DNA from: Bacteroidetes bacterium 43-93
GTDB taxonomy: Bacteria > Bacteroidota > Bacteroidia > Chitinophagales > Chitinophagaceae
Reading direction: 5' to 3'
NCBI GenBank assembly: GCA_001897855.1
Contig: MKUO01000011.1
Coordinates: 54,292-118,291, forward strand
Length of the DNA stretch: 64,000 nucleotides
Made by a program: the position numbers and the translations under genes. The notes beneath the pieces are model-generated. The model was not told the origin of the DNA and made no database searches. It worked only from the letters and a program-made list of their open reading frames with translations. Shown piece by piece: positions 8,333 through 18,219 of the stretch; position 1 is the stretch's first letter; every line of letters starts with the position of its first letter.

Positions 8333-9397
8333 ATGAAAAAAAAATATTCAGTTACAGACAGGCTGATTACAAGGATAACCGGGTGGATAGCGGGAGTGAT
8401 TGTCATAACACTAGCTATCTGGGGCATATACACTCTCTGGGGATATTATATATACGAACAAACAAACGACGCCCAGGTCGAGGAATATGTCAACCCGGTT
8501 ATTTCCAGAGCCGGAGGGTTTATCGTTGCAGTCAAGTTCGAAGAAAATGAGCATGTTAAAAAAGGAGATACACTTTTGATCATCGACAACCGGGAATATA
8601 TATTACAACAACAACAAACTGAGGCTTCGATCAAAAAAGCGGAAGGGCAGCTAAGTGTATTGGAAAGTAATATCCACACGCTGGAAAGGTCGGCGGCAGC
8701 TTCGCAGGCGCAAATAACAGCAACAAATGCAAAGGTATGGAAGCAGCAACTTGATTTTGATCGCTATAAACAATTATACAACGAGGAATCTGCCACTAAG
8801 CAGCAACTTGAAAACATGCAGGCAACACTTGATATTAATAAAAGCGATCACAAGTCTGCGCAGGAAAACTACGATGCCGCCATTTCACGGATAAACGATA
8901 TACGCGCAGAAAAAACAGTTGTATCGGCTGAACTTGCGCGGCTGAATGCCTTGCTTGACAGGAACAAACTGGATGTAAGCTATACGATCATTACGGCACC
9001 TTATTCGGGAAGAATGGGGAGGCGCACGGTAGAAGTAGGACAAATGATAGACGCAGGCCAGGCACTTGCGTTTATTGTGAATAACGAAACCGACAAATGG
9101 GTGGTAGCTAATTACAAAGAAACGCAGGTTGCCCATATGCATATAGGTGATTCCGTTAAAGTTGTTGCTGACGCCTATCCCGGCAAAGAATTTAAAGGAA
9201 CTATCATTTCCCTGTCACCCGCTACAGGTTCCAGCTTCTCACTGCTGCCACCCGATAATTCTACAGGCAACTATGTAAAAATCGTTCAAAGAATTCCTGT
9301 GCGGATACGTATCGATGGCAACCGAAGGGATAATGAGGTGCTGAAGGTGGGTATGAATGTTAACGTATATGTACCTAAGGGGCAACACAATGGATAG
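8333..9397 (+). CDS. EmrA/HlyD-family membrane fusion protein
   Basis: A 354-residue periplasmic adaptor with one N-terminal membrane helix (about 16-36) followed by the diagnostic TNDAQVEEYVNPV segment and a split biotinyl-lipoyl domain (VKKGDTLLIID; IITAPYSGRMGRRTVEVGQ) around a coiled coil (about 90-200). It bridges the inner-membrane MFS pump and the TolC-like channel. It ends with an 8-nt overlap with the start of the MFS gene, showing translational coupling. The EmrA type, rather than RND-type, is indicated by the single transmembrane helix and the absence of a lipobox. Confidence 0.9.
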   Translation: MKKKYSVTDRLITRITGWIAGVIVITLAIWGIYTLWGYYIYEQTNDAQVEEYVNPVISRAGGFIVAVKFEENEHVKKGDTLLIIDNREYILQQQQTEASIKKAEGQLSVLESNIHTLERSAAASQAQITATNAKVWKQQLDFDRYKQLYNEESATKQQLENMQATLDINKSDHKSAQENYDAAISRINDIRAEKTVVSAELARLNALLDRNKLDVSYTIITAPYSGRMGRRTVEVGQMIDAGQALAFIVNNETDKWVVANYKETQVAHMHIGDSVKVVADAYPGKEFKGTIISLSPATGSSFSLLPPDNSTGNYVKIVQRIPVRIRIDGNRRDNEVLKVGMNVNVYVPKGQHNG

Positions 9398-10979
9398 CGC
9401 TATTCCGATATTCAAAAATTGGGCACCGGAATGGTTGATACGTATCATTCTTTTTTCCCTGCTGCTTCCAAGCATTGTTCTGTTCTTTTTACCGCTGGCA
9501 AATATCAATGCCGCTGCCGGTTACTATGGCAGTGAGCCGGCAGATATACAGTTTTCAGTCGCCCTGTTCTATGCGGGCTATGTTGGATTTTACAGCCTGG
9601 AACGCCGTTTCTTTACTTACCTGGCTACTAAAGAGTATTTCATAGTATTCACATTCTTACAAATCCTTACCAGTTTCATTTGCTATCATACACATGAATT
9701 ATATATTCTGTTCCCGGTAAGGTTTATACAAGGGATATTATTTTCCAGCACTGTAAACTTATCCCTTTCCTTGATGTTTACCCGCCTGCGTAGCGAACGG
9801 GCACGAGAGGTTAGCTTTTCAGTTTTCTTTGGCTTGCTACTATGTGCCATTCCGTTCAACAATTTTATTACTGCAGACCTGATCGATTCTTATAATTTCA
9901 ATATAGTTTATAAAGGCGCGCTATTCTCTTATCTGCCATCTGTTGTTCTGCTATTATTGTCGATGAATAATATCCGCCTCAATGTCCGCTTTCCGTTATA
10001 TAAATTAGATTGGCAAAGTTTTTCCCTTTACAGCATTATCCTATGTCTGATCGGTTATATTATGATATATGGGCAGGAATATTACTGGATGCAGGATGAA
10101 CGTATACGCTACGGAGTAATTTTCATTTTAGGACTAACCGCACTATTCGCACTCAGGCAGAAAACAATGAAGCGACCGTACGTAGATCTGCAAATATTAC
10201 GGTTCCGCAATTTCAAGGTTGGTATATTGGTGTTATTCGTCATGTACATCTGCAGATTTTCGCTGGGAATTGCAAACAATTTCTTTTCGACAGTATTGCA
10301 TTTCGATCCTATGCATGTTTCTTATATCAACCTGCTCAATCTCTCCGGTATTGTGGCCGGGGTTATCATTGCTTGCTGCATGATCCTTCAGAAAAAAAGG
10401 ATTCGATATATCTGGCTACCGGGGTTTCTGCTGCTATTTGCATTTCATGTTAGTATGTTCTTCCTTTTCGATGTACAGGCTGATGAACCAAATTATTTTA
10501 TTCCGCTATTTATGCAGGGATTGGGTGTGGGTATGATCATGGTGCCAACAATCGTGTACACAATTTCGGCCGTACCTGTCTCTTTAGGTCCTTCAGCATC
10601 TGCTATATGCCTGGCAATACGCTACCTGGGATTTTGTGTAAGCATAGGCATTGTCAATTATTTCGAGCTCTTTGAAAAGAGCAGGCACTATAATGCTTTC
10701 CAGGATCATCTTACTAAAATGGATTTGATGACAAATTATTATTTCCATAAGCAAACAAGCAATCTTGCAACAAAGGGTATGCTGCATGGTCATATTACAA
10801 AGGCCACGTCCAAATTATTAATTACCGGGGTCAGCGAACAGGGTCAGTTGCGTTTTGCGATGGACTATTACGAATTGATATCCTGGCTGATCCTTAGCAC
10901 TTTACTGCTCATTGTTTTTTCGCCATACCTCAATAGAACGACAGCATATCTAAGATCCCAACGACTTTCACCAGCGTAA
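9390..10979 (+). CDS. MFS efflux transporter, EmrB/DHA2-like
   Basis: A 529-residue polytopic protein with about 14 predicted helices, the DHA2 number. I chose the ATG at 9390 because it overlaps the emrA-like stop; an upstream in-frame start at 9357 would add 11 residues read inside the fusion-protein gene. RFIQGILFSST near residue 112 corresponds to the conserved region of helix 4, and the second half contains GLGVGMIMVPT and PSASAICLAIRYLG, as in EmrB (the motif-C area). It should export hydrophobic or amphipathic compounds using the proton gradient together with the two preceding gene products. Substrate is unknown. Confidence 0.85.
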   Translation: MDSAIPIFKNWAPEWLIRIILFSLLLPSIVLFFLPLANINAAAGYYGSEPADIQFSVALFYAGYVGFYSLERRFFTYLATKEYFIVFTFLQILTSFICYHTHELYILFPVRFIQGILFSSTVNLSLSLMFTRLRSERAREVSFSVFFGLLLCAIPFNNFITADLIDSYNFNIVYKGALFSYLPSVVLLLLSMNNIRLNVRFPLYKLDWQSFSLYSIILCLIGYIMIYGQEYYWMQDERIRYGVIFILGLTALFALRQKTMKRPYVDLQILRFRNFKVGILVLFVMYICRFSLGIANNFFSTVLHFDPMHVSYINLLNLSGIVAGVIIACCMILQKKRIRYIWLPGFLLLFAFHVSMFFLFDVQADEPNYFIPLFMQGLGVGMIMVPTIVYTISAVPVSLGPSASAICLAIRYLGFCVSIGIVNYFELFEKSRHYNAFQDHLTKMDLMTNYYFHKQTSNLATKGMLHGHITKATSKLLITGVSEQGQLRFAMDYYELISWLILSTLLLIVFSPYLNRTTAYLRSQRLSPA

Positions 10980-11001
10980 TATTTCACTTTAAATAAAACA
11001 T

Positions 11002-11364
11002 ATGGCACCGGTTATCAAAATCAAAAGAGCATACGACAAGCCTCTGAAAAAAGATGGCTATAGAATACTGGTTGACAGGCTATGGCCGCGCGGTATTGGT
11101 AAAGATGATGTTTTACTGGATGAATGGGCAAAACAGCTGGCGCCATCATTACATCTTCGAAAATGGTGGGGACATACACCCGAATTATGGGATGAGTTTC
11201 AAAAACGCTACATGGCAGAACTCAGACATAATAAGGCGATAGAGGATTTTGTAGAAAGCCATGCAGACAAAAAAGTATTAACGCTCATTTATGGTGCGAA
11301 GGATACAGAACATAATCATGCCCTTGTATTGCAGGAATATCTGGAGCAAAAATTTAGATCTTAA
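11002..11364 (+). CDS. DUF488 family protein (YeaO-like)
   Basis: A 120-residue protein beginning IKIKRAYDKPLKKDGYRILVDRLWPRG, shortened here to its key blocks: the YRILVDRLWPRG motif (about 20-31) and LTLIYGAKDTEHNHA (about 93-107), both hallmarks of the YeaO/DUF488 family. Members are small cytoplasmic proteins of unresolved function, often near stress genes. It follows the MFS pump by 22 nt, so may be transcribed from the efflux operon. The family call is sure; the function is not known. Confidence 0.85.
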   Translation: MAPVIKIKRAYDKPLKKDGYRILVDRLWPRGIGKDDVLLDEWAKQLAPSLHLRKWWGHTPELWDEFQKRYMAELRHNKAIEDFVESHADKKVLTLIYGAKDTEHNHALVLQEYLEQKFRS

Positions 11365-11787
11365 ATGAAACCATCTTCATTCAAACAGAAAATAGCAGCA
11401 GTTACTATACTAATAAGCCTGGTCGGTTGTACCAAGGAGAACAAAATCTTTAGCCTGAAGACAATCCGGTTAAACGATTGCCGGTCGACAAACAGTCACG
11501 TCCAAAATGTTTATTTTAAAGTTTTCATCGATAAAAATACGGTAACACCACTTACCACTACCGACGTGTATCCTGGTAATCTTACATTACCGGCAACATT
11601 TAAAGTAGCCCCTACCCTGCCGATGACTTTATACAGCAAGACCTATTACGTTCAGTTATGGGGAGATTCCACAGGCTATATATGTGCCTGCAAAATAAAC
11701 ATGGCCGATTACAAAATCATATTCCCCATTGATATGGAAGTAAAAAATGACAGCCTGAATATCTCCATTATGGGTAGCTGGAAATAA
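11365..11787 (+). CDS. small lipoprotein, unknown function
   Basis: A 140-residue protein starting directly after the DUF488 stop codon (zero-base gap). Residues 1-22 form a lipoprotein signal with lipobox SLVGC (Cys22). The mature part is beta-rich and has three cysteines, one in NDCRST and two in the ICACK segment. It is predicted to be anchored in a periplasm-facing membrane. No family recognised. It probably belongs to the same transcript as the efflux genes. Confidence 0.6.
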   Translation: MKPSSFKQKIAAVTILISLVGCTKENKIFSLKTIRLNDCRSTNSHVQNVYFKVFIDKNTVTPLTTTDVYPGNLTLPATFKVAPTLPMTLYSKTYYVQLWGDSTGYICACKINMADYKIIFPIDMEVKNDSLNISIMGSWK

Positions 11788-11841
11788 GAGGCAATCCACT
11801 ACCTGTTTAGAAATGGAGCCTGTAAATAATTCTACTTGTTT

Positions 11842-13293
11842 TTACCACCCTCCGCCAACAGACCTGTATAGCGCAACCTGGCCTTGCAGAATATTCTTTT
11901 GTGTCTCTATTAAATTAATTTCTGCTTCTATCGCTGTCTTCTGCGCAGCGATCACTTCCAGGTATGATGCATATCCTGCTTTGAATAATTCGTTAGAGGT
12001 ACTTACTGCTTCGGCAAGCACATCGGTTTCTCCCTTATTAAGCCGGTAAACTTTTTTGAATTGATCAATATCATTAGAAACCGTAAGGATTTCCCTGAAT
12101 GCCTGCAGAACGGTTTTATTATAAGTATATAAAGCCATTGTCCTTTCCGCTTCGGCACGTTTGATGTTACCACGAAGACTGCTTCTGTTGATCAAAGGAG
12201 CCGTAAGCCCACCGATAATGCCATAAGCCAGGGATGCGGGATCAAGCAACAGCTTACTGTTAAAAGAGCTGTAGCCTGCAAATGGCGTTAAGGTCAATGC
12301 AGGCAAGAGGGCTGCTTTTGTTGCGAGCACGTCTGCACCGCTGGCTTTAAGATTCCATTCGGCTTCCAGTATATCCGGCCTGCCGGCAAGTATCTCAGCC
12401 GGCAGTAGCGGTTTGTAGTCTGCGGCCATACCAAGTGCTAAAATATCAGCATGTCTTTTTATAGGTTGTGGAAATCGCCCCAGGTAGTAGTTAATTTCAT
12501 TCTCAACACGTACTATATTCCGCTCCGTTTGTGCCAGTAGCGCTTTAGTCCGCAGCAGCTGGGCGCTCATTTGCTGCACACCCAGTTCTGTAGTTCTTCC
12601 CGCCTCCTTTTGTATGGTGGTGATGTAAAGTGCGCTATCCTGTAATGCAATATTATCGTTGATCACATTTTTCATTGCATCTAAGGCCACCAGTTCATAA
12701 TACCTTGTAGCCACTTCGGCTACCAATGTAGTGATCACCAGTTTACGGCCCTGCTCAGATGCCAGCAGGCTCATGTACGCTGCTTTTTTCTGGTTCTTTA
12801 ATTTGCCCCAGAGATCTATTTCCCAATTGCTCCTCAGCCCTATAAAATAGTTGGGAACAAAAGGAAGGGATACTTTTTGATCTTCATCAATATTGCCGGA
12901 GAGATTGGTATCAAAATTACCTACACCTTCCATGGTGTAATCTCCATACTTCTGTCCCGAGGCAGTGGCATCAGCACTTATAACGGGTAACATAGCGCCT
13001 TTTTTTATCCTGAATTGCGCAGCAGCCATTTCTATACGCTGTCGGGTTATGAATACATCCGGGTTTTGCTGAATGGCAATGGCGATCAGGTTGGTAAGGT
13101 TCGTATCTGCAAATATTCCCTTATCAATAAATTTTCCTTTATTGAGATTATAACTAACATAAAAACTGTCCGGCACCTTCAATTTACCTTCCTCGCTGTT
13201 ACTCTTCTTTGAAACGCCGCAACTACCCAATACAAGAGCTGCAACTGGTACAACCATTACAAGGCGTTTAAGCGCACGTAAAAAACTAAGCAT
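11842..13293 (-). CDS. RND-pump outer-membrane channel lipoprotein (OprM/NodT family)
   Basis: A 483-residue outer-membrane factor. I take the start at 13293 because it gives a proper lipoprotein signal (lipobox VLGSC, Cys25) and lies 16 nt past the RND stop; the longer frame to 13422 reads into the RND gene. Two efflux-protein repeats are visible, with the RPDILEAEWNLKASGADVLAT-like core (RPDI and AEWNL) characteristic of the NodT subgroup. It completes the tripartite pump with the genes at 13310-16498 and 16526-17656. It is last in the leftward operon and converges on the lipoprotein gene ending at 11787. Confidence 0.9.
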   Translation of the reverse strand: MLSFLRALKRLVMVVPVAALVLGSCGVSKKSNSEEGKLKVPDSFYVSYNLNKGKFIDKGIFADTNLTNLIAIAIQQNPDVFITRQRIEMAAAQFRIKKGAMLPVISADATASGQKYGDYTMEGVGNFDTNLSGNIDEDQKVSLPFVPNYFIGLRSNWEIDLWGKLKNQKKAAYMSLLASEQGRKLVITTLVAEVATRYYELVALDAMKNVINDNIALQDSALYITTIQKEAGRTTELGVQQMSAQLLRTKALLAQTERNIVRVENEINYYLGRFPQPIKRHADILALGMAADYKPLLPAEILAGRPDILEAEWNLKASGADVLATKAALLPALTLTPFAGYSSFNSKLLLDPASLAYGIIGGLTAPLINRSSLRGNIKRAEAERTMALYTYNKTVLQAFREILTVSNDIDQFKKVYRLNKGETDVLAEAVSTSNELFKAGYASYLEVIAAQKTAIEAEINLIETQKNILQGQVALYRSVGGGW

Positions 13294-13309
13294 TTGATAT
13301 TTGAACCGT

Positions 13310-16300
13310 TTAATTATTGTTTGAAATATTTGATTCTTCGGAAAGTACAAGCGGATGTGATACCAGTTCAGAAACCGGCTCCTGCAACCGTTTTTTCTTA
13401 CCCATGCTCGCAAACAGTACATACAATCCCGGAACGAGTATAAGCCCGAACAATGTACCTGTGAGCATACCGCCTGCGGCGGCTGTTCCTATACTCCTGT
13501 TGCCCATGGCGCCTGCACCACTGGCTATACAAAGCGGGATCAATCCGGCTATGAAGGCAAAAGACGTCATGAGGATCGGCCGGAACCTTGATACGGCCCC
13601 CTCTACAGCAGACTGCAATATTGTTGCGCCTTCTTTACTCCGCTGTATGGCAAACTCTACGATGAGGATCGCGTTCTTTCCTAATAAGCCGATAAGCATT
13701 ACCAGCGCCACTTGTGCATAGATATTATTTTCCAGTCCCGCGATTTTCAGGAACAGGAAGGAGCCGAAGATACCCGTAGGTAAAGACAAGATCACCGACA
13801 GCGGCAGCAAAAAACTTTCATATTGCGCAGCCAGCAGCAGATACACAAATAGCAGGCATATCAGGAATATAAATACCGCCTGGTTACCGGAAAGTATTTG
13901 TTCCCGGGTCATGCCCGACCATTCTATACCATAGCCCCGCGGTAGTTTTTCCTTTGCGATTCGCTCTACCTCATTAATAGCGTCTCCGCTGCTAAAGCCT
14001 TGCGCCGCATCTCCATTGATCATTGCAGAAGTGTACATATTATAGCGTGTCAGCTGTTCGGGCCCATATACACGCTCCATCCTGATGAAGGTAGAATATG
14101 GCACCATTTCTCCGTTATTACTTTTTACATACAGGTTCAGTACATCTTCCGGCTTGCTCCTGTATTGCGGGCCGGCCTGAAGCATTACCTTATACATTTG
14201 CCCGAAACGGATAAAATTAGTGGTGTAGTAACTGCCTAATAAAGTTTGCAAGGTGCTGAGGGCTTTATCAATGGTTACTCCTTTTTGAGCCGCGATCTCC
14301 TGGTCTACATGAATAAGATATTGTGGAAAATTCGGGTCGAACCCGGTGAACACATTAGACACAACAGGAGATTGCTCCAGCGCCGTAGTCAGATCCTTGG
14401 TTACTGTAGCCATTTTTTGCAGATCGTCTGTTCCCGTCTTGTCCAGCAGCCTTAGTTCAAAACCACTGGCGTTACCAAAACCCGGCACCGTTGGCGGTGG
14501 AAAAAACTGGATACTTGCATCTGCTATATGCGCGGTCTGTTGTTCCAATGCTTTTATCGTAGCCTCTAGCGATGCTTTTCGCTCTTTCCAGGGTCTTAAA
14601 TTGATCATGCCCATACCATAAGATGCTCCTGCAACATCACTCATCAGGCTAAAGCCTGCCAGTGTAGAAATAGATTCAATACCATCTACTCCTTTTGCAG
14701 CCTGCTGTATCCGGTTAAGCACTTCTTCAGTACGCTCCAGGGTAGCGCCCGGCGGCGTGGTCACGTTTACATATACCATTCCCTGGTCTTCAGTAGGAAT
14801 GAAGCCGGAAGGCAAAATTGCCTGCGATCCCCATGTAGCCAGAAAGAAAAACACAAGCAACATCAAAGTAATAGCCCTTCTGCCCGCTATTTTTGTTATC
14901 AGGTGAGCATACTTGCCTGCAAGCCTGTCATAGCCGGTATTAAATCTTGTGAAGAATCTGTCTATAAACTCCGTTTTCTTTTTTGCAGGATCCGGATGCT
15001 TCAGCATGATCGCGCACAGTGCAGGCGTTAATGTAACGGCATTGATACCGGAGATAACAATAGCTATGGCCAGCGTAAGTGAAAATTGGCGGTAGAATAC
15101 CCCTACCGGACCGGACATAAATGCTACCGGTACAAATACTGCCGACATCACAAGCGTAATGGCAATGATAGCGCCGCTTATCTCTTTCATCGCCGCCATT
15201 GTTGCCTGTAAAGGCTGCATATGTTTTTCTGTCATTTTGGTATGCACGGCCTCTACTACCACTATCGCGTTATCCACCACTATACCAATGGCAAGTACCA
15301 GGGCAAATAGCGTCAACAGGTTGATGGAGAACCCAAGCATCTGCATAAAAAATAAGGTTCCTATCAATGCAACGGGCACCGCTAATGCGGGAATGATCGT
15401 TGACCGGAAGTCCTGCAGAAATAAATACACAACGATGAATACCAGTATAAATGCTTCCATCAAAGTCTTCAGTACCTCGTCGATGGAAGCATCCAGGAAC
15501 CTCGATACATCATAGCTGATATTATAGGTCATACCGGGAGGAAAGGAGGTCTCCTTTAATTCAGCCATGCGTGTTTTAATATTCTTGATCACTTCACTTG
15601 CATTAGAGCCCGGCCTTTGCTTGATCATAATAGATGCAGAAGGCCGGCCATCGGTCATCGAGGTCATATCATAGTCAAGTGAACCGAATTCTACATCTGC
15701 AACATCACCCAGTTTTAATACCGAGCCATTACCTTCGGCCCTGAGCACAATGTTTTTGTATTGCTCCGGCTGAACAAATTTTCCGCTGTATCGCAACACG
15801 TATTGCAGAGGTTGTGCATGCTTGCCGGAACTTTCACCTGTTTTACCAGGTGCGGCTTCTACGTTCTGAGCACGTATCGCTGCGATCACTTCTTCTGTAG
15901 AGATATTATAAGCATGCAGCCTGTCGGGTTTTAGCCATACGCGCATAGAATAGTCCCTCGCACCCATGATCTCTGCGAAACCAACACCTTCGATACGTTT
16001 TAGTTCCTTTAAAACATTGATGTCGGCAAAATTGTATATGAACATTTCATCCGCAGCAGTATCAGTACTCATGATGTTCAGATACATCAGCATACTATTC
16101 ACCTCTTTTTCTGTGGTTACACCGGCCTTTATTACCTCTTCAGGCAACTCATCCAATACAGTCGTTACACGGTTCTGTACATTCACAGCAGCAATATCCG
16201 GGTCTGTACCTACGTTGAAGTAGATCTGTATAATGGTAGTACCATTATTGCTGGTCACGGTAGACATATATGTCATTCCAGGCACACCGTTTATCGCCCG

Positions 16301-16498
16301 TTCCAGCGGGGTAGCTACTGCCTTGGTGCACACCTCGGCATTGGCACCGGTATAGTTAGCGGTTACTATTACCGAAGGCGGAACAATATCAGGGAACTGC
16401 GTAACCGGGAGATTGAACAATGCCAATACCCCCAGCAGGACAATAATAAGTGAAATGACCAGTGACAGTACCGGCCTTTTAATAAAAATATCAAACAT
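13310..16498 (-). CDS. RND multidrug efflux pump, HAE1 (AcrB-like) inner-membrane subunit
   Basis: A 1062-residue proton-driven transporter of normal HAE1 length with 12 helices and two large periplasmic loops. The N-terminus FDIFIKRPVLSLVIS and the motif GIVVDNAIVVVEA (405-417) are typical. At the AcrB proton-relay pair Asp407-Asp408 this protein has Asp409-Asn410, while the partner lysine is kept (GLLGKNAILIVEFA). The Asp-Asn form is, to my recollection, common in Bacteroidota pumps and need not mean inactivity. It works with the adaptor 27 nt upstream and the outer-membrane factor 16 nt downstream. Substrates are unknown, with drugs, bile-like detergents or dyes likely. Confidence 0.95.
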   Translation of the reverse strand: MFDIFIKRPVLSLVISLIIVLLGVLALFNLPVTQFPDIVPPSVIVTANYTGANAEVCTKAVATPLERAINGVPGMTYMSTVTSNNGTTIIQIYFNVGTDPDIAAVNVQNRVTTVLDELPEEVIKAGVTTEKEVNSMLMYLNIMSTDTAADEMFIYNFADINVLKELKRIEGVGFAEIMGARDYSMRVWLKPDRLHAYNISTEEVIAAIRAQNVEAAPGKTGESSGKHAQPLQYVLRYSGKFVQPEQYKNIVLRAEGNGSVLKLGDVADVEFGSLDYDMTSMTDGRPSASIMIKQRPGSNASEVIKNIKTRMAELKETSFPPGMTYNISYDVSRFLDASIDEVLKTLMEAFILVFIVVYLFLQDFRSTIIPALAVPVALIGTLFFMQMLGFSINLLTLFALVLAIGIVVDNAIVVVEAVHTKMTEKHMQPLQATMAAMKEISGAIIAITLVMSAVFVPVAFMSGPVGVFYRQFSLTLAIAIVISGINAVTLTPALCAIMLKHPDPAKKKTEFIDRFFTRFNTGYDRLAGKYAHLITKIAGRRAITLMLLVFFFLATWGSQAILPSGFIPTEDQGMVYVNVTTPPGATLERTEEVLNRIQQAAKGVDGIESISTLAGFSLMSDVAGASYGMGMINLRPWKERKASLEATIKALEQQTAHIADASIQFFPPPTVPGFGNASGFELRLLDKTGTDDLQKMATVTKDLTTALEQSPVVSNVFTGFDPNFPQYLIHVDQEIAAQKGVTIDKALSTLQTLLGSYYTTNFIRFGQMYKVMLQAGPQYRSKPEDVLNLYVKSNNGEMVPYSTFIRMERVYGPEQLTRYNMYTSAMINGDAAQGFSSGDAINEVERIAKEKLPRGYGIEWSGMTREQILSGNQAVFIFLICLLFVYLLLAAQYESFLLPLSVILSLPTGIFGSFLFLKIAGLENNIYAQVALVMLIGLLGKNAILIVEFAIQRSKEGATILQSAVEGAVSRFRPILMTSFAFIAGLIPLCIASGAGAMGNRSIGTAAAGGMLTGTLFGLILVPGLYVLFASMGKKKRLQEPVSELVSHPLVLSEESNISNNN

Positions 16499-16525
16499 GT
16501 GGATGAAGATGATTACTTCTGAATA

Positions 16526-17656
16526 CTATAGAATATTCTTTCGGATTAAACTATCCTGGCTTACCATTGCCGGGGAAACCTGCATACCGTCTTTTATATT
16601 TTGGATGCCCTCATAAACAACCGTCTCGCCCTCCTGCAATCCTGATTCTATTATATAAAAATCACCCAGCCTTGCTTTGGGCTTAAAATTGCGCATCTTC
16701 ACCTTATTGGCTTTATCCACTACAAATACATAATTTTTGTCCTGGATCTCGAAAGCAGCCTTTTGCGGAAGTACCAACGCTTCTTCTACGTTATTGGTCA
16801 GCTTTATTTTACCGGTAGCACCATGTTTTAGCAGGAACTGCGGATTGGGGAAACGTGCCCTGAAAGCAATAGACCCGGTATTCTCCTGGAACTCACTTAC
16901 AACCGTTTCAACCTGCCCTGGAAACTCATATTGCTTTCCATCAGAGAGAACGAGATGAACAGTTTTGTCTGTCGTATCCGCACCCTTTGGCCTGGACCTC
17001 AAATAGTCCAGGTATTCGTTCTCAGAAATATTAAAATAGGCAAATACCGAACTGATATCCGATACACTGGTTATCAGGGTCCCTTCTTCCAGCAAGCTTC
17101 CTGGCTTTAATGGTATCCGGTCTATAATACCATCGTATGGAGCATATATTTTTGTATAAGATAATCTTGCTCTTGCATGATCCAGCGCAGCCCTTGCCTC
17201 TTCTATCCTGGCATTTTGAGCGGCAAATTTTGCCTTTGCCACATCCAGTTCAGAAGAAGAGAGTATCCTTTTATTTACGAGTAGCTTTACGCGCTCTAAT
17301 TCCAGCTCTACTGTCTTCGCATCGGCAATGATGCTGTTCAGGCTGGCCTGGGCCCTGCTTACCTCTGCTCTTAACTCCTCGTCGCTGATGGTAAATAAAA
17401 GCTGCCCTTTTTTAATGAACTTCCCTTCATCTACATGTATCTTTTCCAGGAAACCGGCTACCCTGCTCCTGAGCTCTACATTCTGTATGGCTTGTATATC
17501 CGCTACATACATCCGGTCCAGGGAGATATCCTTTTCTATAACAGTGGTTACCGGTATTTTTTTATTTCCTTTATCGGTGGTTTTATCAGCTTCAGTGCTA
17601 CATGAAACCAGGAACAATCCTATTAACGGAATGCCAAAATAGCTGCGTTTACGCAT
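16526..17656 (-). CDS. RND efflux periplasmic adaptor lipoprotein (AcrA-like)
   Basis: A 376-residue membrane fusion protein. It has a lipobox LVSC (Cys19), a lipoyl half-motif around residues 60-85 (VAGFLEKIHVDEGKFIKKGQ), a coiled-coil hairpin (about 95-160), the second lipoyl half (ARLSYTKIYAPYDGIIDRI) and a beta-barrel and membrane-proximal domain ending in GLQEGETVVYEGIQ. First gene of the RND operon, 27 nt before the pump gene. No regulator is adjacent on this side, so control is not apparent from sequence. Confidence 0.93.
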   Translation of the reverse strand: MRKRSYFGIPLIGLFLVSCSTEADKTTDKGNKKIPVTTVIEKDISLDRMYVADIQAIQNVELRSRVAGFLEKIHVDEGKFIKKGQLLFTISDEELRAEVSRAQASLNSIIADAKTVELELERVKLLVNKRILSSSELDVAKAKFAAQNARIEEARAALDHARARLSYTKIYAPYDGIIDRIPLKPGSLLEEGTLITSVSDISSVFAYFNISENEYLDYLRSRPKGADTTDKTVHLVLSDGKQYEFPGQVETVVSEFQENTGSIAFRARFPNPQFLLKHGATGKIKLTNNVEEALVLPQKAAFEIQDKNYVFVVDKANKVKMRNFKPKARLGDFYIIESGLQEGETVVYEGIQNIKDGMQVSPAMVSQDSLIRKNIL

Positions 17657-17738
17657 AATATTGCGTTTAAACTTTATTGTTTTTGTTTAGCAATAGTTGA
17701 TCAGATCAACAAAAAATAAAAGAAGGGAATTAGCTAAA

Positions 17739-18134
17739 TCAGAACAATGTGTACCTGAAAAGGAATAGATAATAATCCGGTCTTACAATACCGGACCAGT
17801 TAATGTATATAGGAGTATTAGTGATAACGACAGGCACTCGTTGCTGACTTTGCAGGGCCTGCGCAATATTATTACCCTTATTAACCTGGCTTCTGCCTTT
17901 GATCTTGGTAATGGCGCGTACATGTATATCTACATGGTCGCCGTGTGGTTTTATGATACAATCTGTTTGCTCATCTGCTGAAATAGCCATCGGAGCGGTG
18001 ATCTGCTCTACCTGGATCATCTTTCCAGATACCAGGGCAGCTATTGATTGCTGTGATAGAATAAGCGATGCTACGAACACTAAGATGGCCATAAGCCCTT
18101 GAAAAGCAACCTTAGTGTTTATTTTTGATGACAT
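17739..18134 (-). CDS. hypothetical secreted protein
   Basis: A 131-residue protein with an N-terminal hydrophobic signal (about 10-33, ending SIAALVSG). The remainder has a DHVDIHVRAITKI segment and an aromatic C-terminus (YYLFLFRYTLF). I do not recognise it. It lies 82 nt upstream of the AcrA-like gene on the same strand and might share its transcript, or be an independent envelope protein. Confidence 0.45.
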   Translation of the reverse strand: MSSKINTKVAFQGLMAILVFVASLILSQQSIAALVSGKMIQVEQITAPMAISADEQTDCIIKPHGDHVDIHVRAITKIKGRSQVNKGNNIAQALQSQQRVPVVITNTPIYINWSGIVRPDYYLFLFRYTLF

Positions 18135-18219
18135 GCGCCTAAAATTCCGGGCAAAACTAAAGCAAAATATTTTTTCAAAAATGTTAATTTGTTGCTACTC
18201 ATTAGCTTCGCTGAAATAT

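Noticed and set aside
13015..16223. Several plus-strand frames inside the RND operon
   Set aside because: They are antisense shadows of strongly supported RND and outer-membrane-factor genes.
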